Shown: piece after piece, positions 23,292 through 29,871 of the stretch
How the letters are laid out: each line of letters begins with the position of its first letter
How positions within the stretch are numbered: the first letter of the stretch is position 1
Origin: a virus
IMG/VR virus record: IMGVR_UViG_3300021960_000238
Coordinates: 1 to 35,841 of that record
Reading direction: 5' to 3' (one strand)
DNA: 35,841 nt
Notes under the pieces: model-generated
The model's database searches: none
What the model was told of the DNA's origin: nothing
The model's input: the letters and a program-made list of their open reading frames with translations, nothing else
Translations under genes and position numbers: made by a program

Positions 23292-23513
23292 ATGAACTTA
23301 CAAACAGCTAGACAAATTTTAGATCAACAACAAACAGAGCGTCACTCAATCGCTCGATCTGAGTCAAATAAGAATGATTGGCAAGTTTGGTGGGACGGCA
23401 TAAAACTAGCTGATGGTCTGGCATCAAAAGAGTCGGCCAAAGACTGGGCAGCACAGATGGACATTGAATTCGCAAAGAATTTGATCATACCCGCCGAGCA
23501 ACGGCGCTCATAA
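23292..23513 (+). CDS. Small early-region protein
   Basis: I start at ATG 23292, since a ribosome-site-like GGAGAAA precedes it and the upstream frame is not protein-like. The 73-residue product has a Gln-rich helix (LQTARQILDQQQTERHS), then WQVWWDGIKLADGLASKESAKDWAAQ, resembling small phage proteins with a strand-loop WxVWWDG. Function unknown. Confidence 0.5.
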   Translation: MNLQTARQILDQQQTERHSIARSESNKNDWQVWWDGIKLADGLASKESAKDWAAQMDIEFAKNLIIPAEQRRS

Positions 23514-23521
23514 GCAAACCT

Positions 23522-23580
23522 ACAGCAAATAAAACCAGACCCGCTTAACTGCGGGTTTGGCAGTAGAAGCAACAGCAAAT
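23522..23580 (+). repeat. Hairpin flanked by 9-base direct repeats
   Basis: ACAGCAAAT occurs at 23522-23530 and 23572-23580. Between them CCAGACCCGC (23535-23544) pairs with GCGGGTTTGG (23551-23560) with one G-T wobble around a six-base loop. No T-run follows, so it is not a standard terminator. Confidence 0.65.
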
Positions 23581-23598
23581 TAACTTAGGAGATAGCGA

Positions 23599-23811
23599 AT
23601 GAGCGCAAACATCAATTGTCACCGGGTAGTAGAGGTTAAGGTTAGCCAGGATAGTTACTGGATTGAGTTTGAAATAATCGATAGTAGAGGATCGGTAACA
23701 GAGGTCACTGCGTTTGCTGGCACCAGCAAATCCGATGACGAAAGGAGCTCGGATGCCCGTAAGATTCTTGTTGGTCTCAAAGAGCAAATCGATAAATTGT
23801 TAAGCGAGTAA
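23599..23811 (+). CDS. Small early-region protein
   Basis: This 70-residue protein (beta-rich start, then SDDERSSDARKILVGLKEQIDKLL helix) is preceded by TTAGGAG about nine bases before the ATG. No family recognised. It is the first of a tight series of small genes to 25094. Confidence 0.5.
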   Translation: MSANINCHRVVEVKVSQDSYWIEFEIIDSRGSVTEVTAFAGTSKSDDERSSDARKILVGLKEQIDKLLSE

Positions 23812-23823
23812 GGGAGAGTGGAG

Positions 23824-23976
23824 ATGTACATGACGAGGATAACGTATCACTACGGCTACGGACCGTCTTACACGGTTAGGCTTCATAGGTCTTTGTTCAA
23901 GAAGGTTTATGGTCCAAAACTGCGTAGGCAATTCAGGAAATCCATTGTCGGCTACTATGTAGCTGCAGGTCTGTAG
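23824..23976 (+). CDS. 50-residue basic Tyr-rich protein
   Basis: This short gene encodes MYMTRITYHYGYGPSYTVRL and a basic tail with KKVYGPKLRRQFRKS and YYVAAGL. AGGGAG (23811-23816) precedes ATG 23824 by seven bases; ATG 23830 is an alternative. The high Tyr and Arg/Lys content suggests nucleic acid or membrane contact. Function unknown. Confidence 0.45.
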   Translation: MYMTRITYHYGYGPSYTVRLHRSLFKKVYGPKLRRQFRKSIVGYYVAAGL

Positions 23977-23985
23977 GAGATGTGT

Positions 23986-24273
23986 ATGACTAAGAGATCA
24001 ATGGCAGCAGGGCATTTGGTAAACAAGATCAACAGATTGATGCCGGAAGCCAATGCAGTTAAACGCGCAGAGTGGGATGGTTGTGACAAGGGCATATGGC
24101 TCAAGGGTAGCGAGAGCTATCATGAGGGAGAGCGGATCTTTGATTATTATCGATGGGATCCTGTGCATGCTTACACAATTCATCCTAAGCTGCGCGAGAT
24201 CATTGATGACGCGGAGTGGTACTCAGAACCAAATGACCCTGGTACACTAATGCTGTGGCCGGGCTACGAATAA
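23986..24273 (+). CDS. Small early-region protein with Trp/acidic C-terminal half
   Basis: I choose ATG 23986 because GGAG (23976-23979) is six bases upstream; ATG 23980 is too close. The 95-residue product starts with a basic helix (MAAGHLVNKINRLMPEANAVKR) and is then acidic and Trp/Tyr-rich (WDGCDKGIWLKGSESYHEGERIFDYY). No family recognised. It could be a host-interaction protein. Confidence 0.45.
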   Translation: MTKRSMAAGHLVNKINRLMPEANAVKRAEWDGCDKGIWLKGSESYHEGERIFDYYRWDPVHAYTIHPKLREIIDDAEWYSEPNDPGTLMLWPGYE

Positions 24274-24292
24274 CCAAGTGAGGAGAAAACGA

Positions 24293-24652
24293 ATGACAGA
24301 CGAAAAAAAGACCTTCAAAGAGATCAGCTCTCTGATTTACGACAACCTGGACAGCATTATCCGGTATGGCGAATACGAGCCTACCGACGAGGTTTTGGAT
24401 CTTGTGCTTCAGGCGCTGATGCTTACCGAGCCCGCGGTAGATATTTACTTTGATGCGGTAGACGGCAGTCACACCTTGGCAGCGATGCGTATCGAGGCCA
24501 TGCTCAGCGGCAAGCAATCAGACAAGGATGCTGCAGACCGCAGAGAAGCGAATCTGCTGCGAGAGTATGCCAAGATCAGGCTAAGCTACTACGAAGACCT
24601 TATCTGGCATGAGTGGCACCAGGTCGCTAAGCCTTTGAGGTTGGCCCAGTGA
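24293..24652 (+). CDS. Helical early-region protein
   Basis: I start at ATG 24293, seven bases after GAGGAG. The 119-residue product is strongly helical and acidic in the middle (YEPTDEVLDLVLQALMLTEPAV), then Arg/Lys-rich (DAADRREANLLREYAKIRLSYYEDL). I do not recognise it. Overlap with the next small frame suggests an operon. Confidence 0.5.
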   Translation: MTDEKKTFKEISSLIYDNLDSIIRYGEYEPTDEVLDLVLQALMLTEPAVDIYFDAVDGSHTLAAMRIEAMLSGKQSDKDAADRREANLLREYAKIRLSYYEDLIWHEWHQVAKPLRLAQ

Positions 24653-24675
24653 GGCTAGAAAAGGGAGCAGTGGCC

Positions 24676-24834
24676 ATGATCGGCTTCTGCTTCCTTGTGG
24701 TTTTTGTGACGTTTATGACCGTCAAGATTGTGCAATCTAGGGTGATGCGTAAGCAGGTCTGTGAGCAAAGGCATGCCTGGGAAGAAACTGGTCATGAGTA
24801 TGTTGGGATCCCGTTTGGATCAAGTGACTGCTAA
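24676..24834 (+). CDS. Single-span membrane peptide
   Basis: I start at ATG 24676, eight bases after GGGAG, rather than GTG 24649 with no ribosome site. The 52-residue peptide has one transmembrane segment (MIGFCFLVVFVTFMTVKIV) then a charged cytosolic or periplasmic tail with two cysteines. It could be an early membrane-acting protein, e.g. superinfection-related; function unknown. Confidence 0.5.
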   Translation: MIGFCFLVVFVTFMTVKIVQSRVMRKQVCEQRHAWEETGHEYVGIPFGSSDC

Positions 24835-25094
24835 TGAAGAAACCAGTGTTCAAAACACCCATCACACCTGTGTCTGACCCGGTAAACAGCCCGGCTCACT
24901 ATGCTAACCAGGGCATTGAGTGCATTGACTACATCAAGCAGCAGCTCAGCGGCGAGCAATACCTGGGCTATCTGCTTGGCAATGTCACAAAGTACATTCA
25001 CCGGCATAACTACAAGAACGGTCTGGAAGATCTTAAAAAGGCCCAGTGGTACCTGGACAGATATGTCTCAGAGTATCCTGGCAAACAAGAATAG
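24834..25094 (+). CDS. DUF3310 protein
   Basis: This 86-residue protein matches DUF3310: DPVNSPAHYANQGIECIDYI (about 16-35), YLLGNVTKYIHRHNYKNGLEDLKKAQWYLDRYV. The family occurs in many phages; T7 gp1.7, a nucleotide kinase, is its relative in some annotations, but kinase activity here is unproven. The start overlaps the previous stop by one base. Confidence 0.78.
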   Translation: MKKPVFKTPITPVSDPVNSPAHYANQGIECIDYIKQQLSGEQYLGYLLGNVTKYIHRHNYKNGLEDLKKAQWYLDRYVSEYPGKQE

Positions 25095-25102
25095 GTGATA
25101 GC

Positions 25103-25516
25103 ATGCACGAGTATTTTTGCGAGATAGAAAGGATAATAGATGCCGACAGTTATCGCGTTGCCATTGATTGTGGTTTCGGTATTTCTTTTCGGACCACTAT
25201 TCGCCTGGCTGGAGTGGACACACCAGAGAGCCGGACACGAGATAAGACCGAGAAGATCTACGGTAAGGCTGCAACAGCTTTCGCCAAGGAGCACTTGAAG
25301 TACGGGCTTAGATACCGGATAAAGACAGAGAAGGCGGGTAAGTTTGGCCGCTACCTTGGATATATTTACGTTGATAAGAAAACCAGCATCAATCAGCTAC
25401 TTATTGATAACCATCACGCAGTGGAGTACAACGGCCAGTCAAAAGCGGATGTAGCAAGGCTTCACCTAATGAACCGGGAGATCCTCAGACTCGAAGAAAC
25501 TAATTTGCTGGTATAA
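25103..25516 (+). CDS. SNase-type nuclease
   Basis: I start at ATG 25103, the first methionine after the DUF3310 stop. The 137-residue protein is an OB-fold Ca-dependent nuclease of the staphylococcal type. IIDADSYRVAID holds the metal Asp, RLAGVDTPESR gives Arg34, Asp39, Thr40 and Glu42, and GKFGRYLGYIYV supplies Arg83. No signal peptide, so it acts inside the cell, perhaps degrading host DNA or processing phage DNA. The downstream consensus promoter -10 overlaps its last codon. Confidence 0.82.
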   Translation: MHEYFCEIERIIDADSYRVAIDCGFGISFRTTIRLAGVDTPESRTRDKTEKIYGKAATAFAKEHLKYGLRYRIKTEKAGKFGRYLGYIYVDKKTSINQLLIDNHHAVEYNGQSKADVARLHLMNREILRLEETNLLV

Positions 25517-25517
25517 T
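25512..25517 (+). promoter_or_regulatory. Consensus -10 element of a putative late/packaging promoter
   Basis: A perfect TATAAT (25512-25517) has a TG extension at 25509-25510 (TGGTATAAT). No good -35 is visible 17-18 bases upstream. Transcription would start near 25524 and enter a structured leader before the packaging genes. Confidence 0.55.
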
Positions 25518-25677
25518 ACGGTTTTGCCGAAGCGCCAGCCGGCGGTGCGTGGGATCATTCGCCCGAAAACACCGGCAGCTCAAGGCAGTTGTATGGCATA
25601 GCAGTTTTTTCTGCGTGTCCTCCCTGCTGGGCTTGAGCCGTTTGGCCCACGAGACGGGCCATTTATTTGGAGGTAAC
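25518..25677 (+). ncRNA. Hairpin-rich leader upstream of packaging genes
   Basis: This 160-base non-coding stretch contains several inverted repeats. CGGTG 25543-25547 pairs with CACCG 25570-25574, CTCAAG 25579-25584 with CTTGAG 25632-25637, and GCAG 25601-25604 with CTGC 25611-25614 around six T. TGGCCC 25643-25648 pairs with GGGCCA 25656-25661, followed by an AT-rich TTTATTT. It could be a structured 5' leader, an attenuator or a packaging-recognition site. No tRNA pattern is seen. Confidence 0.45.
25643..25668 (+). terminator. Terminator-like hairpin ahead of the DUF6321-like gene
   Basis: A six-base-pair stem (TGGCCC / GGGCCA, seven-base loop) is followed by TTTATTT just 17 bases before ATG 25678. 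The stem is short and the T-run is broken, so it may act as an attenuator or simply a structural element around the GGAGG ribosome site. Confidence 0.35.
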
Positions 25678-25938
25678 ATGGCGAAACCGAGAAAAGGCAA
25701 GGCTAAGGTCAAGGTCACTAGCAGCGGCAAGCGCGTAAGCTATGGTCAGTCAGGCCGGGCAAAGGATGGTAGTCGGCGAGTACAGCCGGGCACCAGCAAG
25801 GGTGACAGCTACTGCGCCCGGAGCCTGGGTATCAAGAAGCGACTGCCAAAGAGCAAGCAGAATGATCCGAACACGCCAAACAACCTGAGCAGAAAGAGGT
25901 GGAAGTGTAAGGGCGCCAAGTCGATGAGGTCTAAGTAA
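25678..25938 (+). CDS. Basic DUF6321-like protein of the packaging region
   Basis: I start at ATG 25678 after GGAGG. The 86-residue protein is Lys/Arg-rich, with SGKRVSYGQSGRAKDGSRRVQPGTSKGDSYCARSLGI and NDPNTPNNLSRKRWKCKG. This pattern is common in marine phages next to terminase genes (DUF6321, from memory). It could bind DNA or the packaging motor. Function unknown. Confidence 0.7.
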   Translation: MAKPRKGKAKVKVTSSGKRVSYGQSGRAKDGSRRVQPGTSKGDSYCARSLGIKKRLPKSKQNDPNTPNNLSRKRWKCKGAKSMRSK

Positions 25939-26129
25939 TGCCAAAGAAAGGTTTGTACGCTAACATCCAGGCTAAGCGTAAGCGCATCAAGAAGCAGAAG
26001 AAGGAGGGTAAGACTCCTGAGAAGATGCGTAAACCGGGCGAGAAGGGCGCTCCAACTGCAGCTGCATTCAAAAAAGCTGCGAAGACTGCAAAGAAGAGGA
26101 AGAAGACCAGTGCCAAGAGTAGGAAATAA
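25938..26129 (+). CDS. Small basic conserved protein (MPKKGLYANI type)
   Basis: This 63-residue protein starts MPKKGLYANIQAKRKRI and continues with PEKMRKPGEKGAPTAAAFKKAAKT and a Lys-rich tail. I recall this small, highly basic family from many marine phages, usually next to packaging genes. It overlaps the previous stop by one base. Role unknown, perhaps DNA binding. Confidence 0.7.
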   Translation: MPKKGLYANIQAKRKRIKKQKKEGKTPEKMRKPGEKGAPTAAAFKKAAKTAKKRKKTSAKSRK

Positions 26130-26211
26130 AGAATACCCGTACACGCCTGCAGGCAGAGCTGCTGCCCGTAAGGTTGCTGCAAAGAAAAAGAAAAAGAAGA
26201 AGCGCAGCTAG
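26110..26211 (+). CDS. 33-residue very basic peptide (MPRVGNKEYPYTPAG type)
   Basis: GTG 26110 starts a frame encoding MPRVGNKEYPYTPAGRAAAR and a poly-Lys end before TAG 26209-26211. GAGGA at 26096-26100 is a suitable ribosome site. The peptide resembles other tiny MPRVG-type phage proteins I recall near packaging genes. It overlaps the previous gene in a different frame. Real expression is likely but unproven. Confidence 0.55.
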   Translation: MPRVGNKEYPYTPAGRAAARKVAAKKKKKKKRS

Positions 26212-26219
26212 GACACAAG

Positions 26220-26387
26220 GTGAGTCAGGTGCCGCTAACCAGGGACGAGATCGCATCCTTGCTAGTTGACCATGGCTTCCCTATCGGAGACATGAGCTGG
26301 TTCGATGAGGCTTTGCAGATCGCAAGGCTGGTTGAGTCGGCTCATGGTATATCTATGTTCGGAAGAGATGAAGATGGCGAAGACTAA
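26220..26387 (+). CDS. 55-residue acidic protein before terminase
   Basis: GTG 26220 with AGGA (26210-26213) six bases upstream opens a 55-codon gene: MSQVPLTRDEIASLLVDHGF, then SWFDEALQIARLVESAHGI and an acidic tail (RDEDGED). It overlaps the small terminase start by 14 bases. A helical mini-protein of unknown function, in contrast to its basic neighbours. Confidence 0.5.
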   Translation: MSQVPLTRDEIASLLVDHGFPIGDMSWFDEALQIARLVESAHGISMFGRDEDGED

Positions 26388-26781
26388 CCCGGTTGGCAGA
26401 CCTACCAAGCTTACAGATGAGCTGATGGACAAGGCTAAGGTCTATGTGCAGAAGGATTATCTGATCGACGAGCTGATCCCAACCATGCAGGGATTGGCTC
26501 TTTATCTGCAGGTCAACCAGGATACGGTCCACGATTGGCGCAACAAGAATGAAGAATTTTCCGAGATCACCAGGGATTTGATGGCGCTGCAGGCCAAGAA
26601 CCTGTTCAGAGGCGGCCTCACAGGCGATTTCAACGCTTCTATCACCAAACTGCTACTTACCAAGCATGGTTTCTCAGATCGCGTTGAGCAGGATCTGAAG
26701 AGCTCTGACGGCACTATGCAGCCGACACAGATAGTCCTGAATGGCGTGAGAGCCGATGAGCGCATCGATAAGCACGATTGA
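26374..26781 (+). CDS. Small terminase subunit, P22 gp3-like
   Basis: I start at ATG 26374, seven bases after GGAAGAG. The 135-residue protein has NPVGRPTKLTDELMDKAKVYVQ, then IPTMQGLALYLQVNQDTVHDWRN (an HTH for DNA recognition), and LFRGGLTGDFNASITKLLLTKHGFSD, as in P22 gp3-type DNA packaging proteins. It would recognise the packaging site and regulate the large subunit, whose gene overlaps by 26 bases. Confidence 0.82.
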   Translation: MAKTNPVGRPTKLTDELMDKAKVYVQKDYLIDELIPTMQGLALYLQVNQDTVHDWRNKNEEFSEITRDLMALQAKNLFRGGLTGDFNASITKLLLTKHGFSDRVEQDLKSSDGTMQPTQIVLNGVRADERIDKHD

Positions 26782-28039
26782 TATCCCGGACCCGCTGGTC
26801 CCTGTATTCAGCGGCAAGGCTAGATTCCGCGGTGCCTACGGCGGCAGAGGATCTGGCAAGACTAGAACGTTCGCCCTGATGACCGCTATCCGCGGCTACC
26901 AGGAAGGCATGTCAGGCCGTGAAGGGATCATACTCTGTGCCCGTGAGCACCTGAACTCCCTGGATGAGTCCTCTCTTGAAGAGATCAAGGCCGCTATCAG
27001 CTCTGTGGATTGGCTGGCGGATTACTACGAGGTCGGCGAGCGATACATACGCAGCAAGGATGGCCGCATCTCCTATGCCTTCTCAGGGCTCCGCAGGAAC
27101 GTAGACAGCCTGAAGTCAAAGAGCCGGATCCTGTTGTGCTGGGTTGACGAGTCAGAGAGCGTCAGCGAGACAGCCTGGCAGAAGCTTATCCCGACGGTAC
27201 GAGAGCACGACTCTGAGATCTGGGTAACATGGAACCCGGAGAGTAAGGAGTCAGCTACGCACAAGCGGTTCAGGGAGAACCCGCCCGAAGACAGCAAGAT
27301 CGTTGAGATCAACTGGCAGGACAACCCATGGTTCCCTGATGTGCTAGAGCAGGCCAGGCTAGAAGACCTAGAGAAGCGGCCGCATATCTACCCGCATGTC
27401 TGGGAGGGCGACTTTGTTATCCACGTTGAGGGCGCCTTCTACGCCATGGAGATGCTGGAGGCTAAGTCAGCGGAGCGCATAACTGCGGTCCCGTATGACA
27501 AGAGCGCGGCAGTGGTGACAGCTTGGGACTTGGGCATGGCCGATACTACTGCGATTTGGTTCGCGCAGTTTATAGGCAAGGAGGTCCGCGTCATTGACTT
27601 CTATGAGAACTCAGGGCTCGCGCTAGACCACTATGTCCAGGTGCTGCAGGGCAAGGGCTACACTTATGACCAACACATCCTGCCGCATGATGTCCGGGTC
27701 AAAGAGCTCGGGACCGGCAAGTCCAGGCTAGAGGTGCTGCAATCACTTGGTCTTACCAGTGTCGATGTTGCTCCAATGCTAGGCGTTGAGGATGGTATCC
27801 AGCAGGTCAGGTCTATGATCCCGCGGTGCTGGTTCGATGCAGACAAATGTGAGCGTGGCATTGATGCGCTGCGCCAGTATCGGCGCGATTGGGATGAGGC
27901 TGGTAAGCACTGGCGAGGCAGGCCGCTGCACGATTGGAGCTCTCACGCGGCAGACGCATTTCGCTACCTGGCGATAGGTTACAAGCCGGCCAACTCTTGG
28001 GGCGCACCAATACGCAGAGGCATCAAGGGAGTGGTCTAA
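26756..28039 (+). CDS. Large terminase subunit
   Basis: The 427-residue packaging motor has Walker A GGRGSGKT (29-36), Walker B ILLCWVDESE (125-134) with catalytic Glu132, and the coupling motif WVTWNP (156-161). The C-terminal RNase H-type nuclease has Asp258 (TAWDLGMADTTAI), VIDFYEN and HDWSSHAADAFRY (Asp400). It hydrolyses ATP to drive DNA into the procapsid and cuts the concatemer. Paired with a gp3-like small subunit, headful packaging is plausible. Confidence 0.92.
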   Translation: MSASISTIDIPDPLVPVFSGKARFRGAYGGRGSGKTRTFALMTAIRGYQEGMSGREGIILCAREHLNSLDESSLEEIKAAISSVDWLADYYEVGERYIRSKDGRISYAFSGLRRNVDSLKSKSRILLCWVDESESVSETAWQKLIPTVREHDSEIWVTWNPESKESATHKRFRENPPEDSKIVEINWQDNPWFPDVLEQARLEDLEKRPHIYPHVWEGDFVIHVEGAFYAMEMLEAKSAERITAVPYDKSAAVVTAWDLGMADTTAIWFAQFIGKEVRVIDFYENSGLALDHYVQVLQGKGYTYDQHILPHDVRVKELGTGKSRLEVLQSLGLTSVDVAPMLGVEDGIQQVRSMIPRCWFDADKCERGIDALRQYRRDWDEAGKHWRGRPLHDWSSHAADAFRYLAIGYKPANSWGAPIRRGIKGVV

Positions 28040-28044
28040 ATCGT

Positions 28045-28052
28045 GATATACT
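28045..28052 (+). promoter_or_regulatory. Extended -10-like sequence directly before ATG 28059
   Basis: TGATATACT contains TATACT at 28047-28052. Transcription would start at or next to the ATG, and no ribosome site precedes this gene. Weak evidence for a leaderless transcript. Confidence 0.3.
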
Positions 28053-28058
28053 CCACAG

Positions 28059-28544
28059 ATGGCTGATCAAGATACATTTGCCCAAATGGGCCTGCTGAGC
28101 AAGATGGGCTCCCTACTTAGAGGAGCTGGTCTTGGTTTCAAGTACGCACAAAAGAACTTCCCTGAATACGCTGAGCATGGCGCCTATCCGAACCAGATTA
28201 GACGCAAGCTTGAAGAGACTTACCCGGACCTTGGCACCAAGCGAATCAATTTCGGACCGCTAGACACTGCGATCAGCTACGCAGGAGCCTATGATTGGGC
28301 TGTCAGGCCGCATGTGGAGCCGCAGGACGCACGAAACATGGCCAAGGCATACCAACTAGCGGACTACATGAACCCGGGCAGGCAGGACAAGGCTGCAGAG
28401 GTTGCGGACTACATCGATAACATGGCTGGCGTGGAGGCTGGCATACTGGACCGGGCAGCAGGCAACCGGCTCAGCGACAGGGATTTGATGGCTGCAGCGT
28501 ACAGGTACGCAATGCAGCGCCAGGCAGAGAGGTCTGGTCAGTGA
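28059..28544 (+). CDS. Unknown protein after terminase
   Basis: This 161-residue protein has an amphipathic N-terminal region (LLSKMGSLLRGAGLGF), then KINFGPLDTAISYAGAYDW-type segments and a helical, Ala-rich C-terminus (DRDLMAAAYRYAMQRQAERS). No family recognised. No ribosome site precedes the ATG. It begins a block of unknown proteins lying between terminase and the adaptor. Confidence 0.55.
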   Translation: MADQDTFAQMGLLSKMGSLLRGAGLGFKYAQKNFPEYAEHGAYPNQIRRKLEETYPDLGTKRINFGPLDTAISYAGAYDWAVRPHVEPQDARNMAKAYQLADYMNPGRQDKAAEVADYIDNMAGVEAGILDRAAGNRLSDRDLMAAAYRYAMQRQAERSGQ

Positions 28545-28720
28545 CTCTCTGCGGTGACTGCTGGATCCGGTTCTCTGACCCGGAATGCAGGCACCTGACT
28601 GACAAGGAAAAGCTGCGCCTCAAGATTCAGGCGGATACTGATGAGTATCTGAGACGCGGCGGTAAGATCACCACTATCAACCAGATTGTAGTAGGACATG
28701 TGAAATGCCACAGGAAATGA
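28541..28720 (+). CDS. 59-residue Cys-containing protein
   Basis: GTG 28541 follows GAGAGG by eight bases and overlaps the previous stop. MTLCGDCWIRFSDPECRHLTD could hold a small zinc site (C-x2-C-x9-C-x1-H), and DEYLRRGGKITTINQI resembles a motif of small phage regulatory proteins. The final 16 bases overlap the next gene. Function unknown. Confidence 0.5.
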   Translation: MTLCGDCWIRFSDPECRHLTDKEKLRLKIQADTDEYLRRGGKITTINQIVVGHVKCHRK

Positions 28721-29871
28721 TTCCAGCGACACCGACTCTGCGAGAGAGAGCCTACTCAGGTATTCTCAGCGCATTAGGAGGCGGGTCAGATCCTACGGTA
28801 CGGCGCCGAGCAGGTATGCTCACAGGCGTTCTAGACTTCATTCCGGGCTTTGCTACGCCCGCGGACTTCTCTGATGCCAGGCAGATGATTGGCGAGGGTC
28901 AATATGTCCCTGGACTGCTAACCGGAGGCATGGGCATGATGGGCGCGATACCCGGAGTCGCTGCAGCGAATAAAGCCCTGAAGCCGGCAGGCAGGAAGCT
29001 TCTCTATCCAGACAACAGCATCAGCAGGCTAGACTTTAACAACCCGGCACTGATGAGCGCGGAGAGACAGCAGGAGATTAGGAACTCTGAGGCATTCTCA
29101 AGAGGTCTTGATAGGTTTCCGTCAGAGGATATCCAGAGGCAGTCAGCAGAGCTCAATGAGGCTTTGTACCAGGGACAGATAACGCCAGAGCAGTTTCAGT
29201 CAAGCATGTCAGAACTTAGCCCGATTAGGCCGATACAGGGCGTTCCGCAGCTAGAAAGCTGGGAGAATATCGTTGCGTCGATCCCAGCTGGATTTACAAA
29301 AAAGGGCATCATAGGTCTATTTGATGATGTCGTGAAGGCCGGCGACAGAGTGGCAAGCAGGCTAGATATCAATGCCTACAAGAATTTTGATAAATGGGTA
29401 GTTGCGTTACACGGCCCTGGAAGCGGCGGCAAGGCTGTTGGCTACGGCAAGAGCGCGGTTCTCGATAACGTTGATTTCACTTCCAGCCCGGAGTTTTTCA
29501 TGCGAGTAGGCAGGCAAGACAAGCAGAAAGGCCCGCTGGCCAGGATGGAAGGTAACTGGGTCGATGTATCGCCAGAGCAAGCATACGACATGGCCCTAGA
29601 GGCTGATCAGTCAGGTGATTGGGTTGAGGTAGGGTTCAACCCTGACCGAGCATCCTACTTCTACGACAAGGCTTCAAGGCAGCCTCTGGCTAGTGCCCAG
29701 AGAATCATTCAGATAGGCCCGAAGGTTCTGGCAACCAAGCCGGTCTACAGACAGCTCAGGGATCCCGCGCATGCCGTGACAACTGCGTCAGGCGAAACCA
29801 CTTACAGATCAATTGCTGCGCCAGGAATACTGGGCGCCGGCATGATGGCTACGCAGCAGGAGGAGCAATAA
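28705..29871 (+). CDS. Putative co-injected protein with polyvalent-protein-like C-terminus
   Basis: This 388-residue protein begins with LRERAYSGILSALGGG, then a Gly/Met-rich hydrophobic stretch (GLLTGGMGMMGAIPGVAAA, about 73-91) that could insert into a membrane. The C-terminal part (GDWVEVGFNPDRASYFYDK, then IIQIGPKVLATKPVY) resembles a segment I recall from large polyvalent phage proteins. Such proteins are usually packaged and injected. No enzyme motif is clear. Confidence 0.5.
   Translation: MPQEMIPATPTLRERAYSGILSALGGGSDPTVRRRAGMLTGVLDFIPGFATPADFSDARQMIGEGQYVPGLLTGGMGMMGAIPGVAAANKALKPAGRKLLYPDNSISRLDFNNPALMSAERQQEIRNSEAFSRGLDRFPSEDIQRQSAELNEALYQGQITPEQFQSSMSELSPIRPIQGVPQLESWENIVASIPAGFTKKGIIGLFDDVVKAGDRVASRLDINAYKNFDKWVVALHGPGSGGKAVGYGKSAVLDNVDFTSSPEFFMRVGRQDKQKGPLARMEGNWVDVSPEQAYDMALEADQSGDWVEVGFNPDRASYFYDKASRQPLASAQRIIQIGPKVLATKPVYRQLRDPAHAVTTASGETTYRSIAAPGILGAGMMATQQEEQ

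Noticed and set aside
23535-23560. Intrinsic terminator
   Set aside because: Good stem, but no T-run follows.
25549-25677. N-terminal extension of the DUF6321-like gene
   Set aside because: The extended frame covers the hairpin-rich leader and is not protein-like. GGAGG before ATG 25678 fixes the start.
25518-25677. tRNA gene in the structured leader
   Set aside because: No acceptor-stem or T-loop pattern fits; the inverted repeats do not form a cloverleaf.
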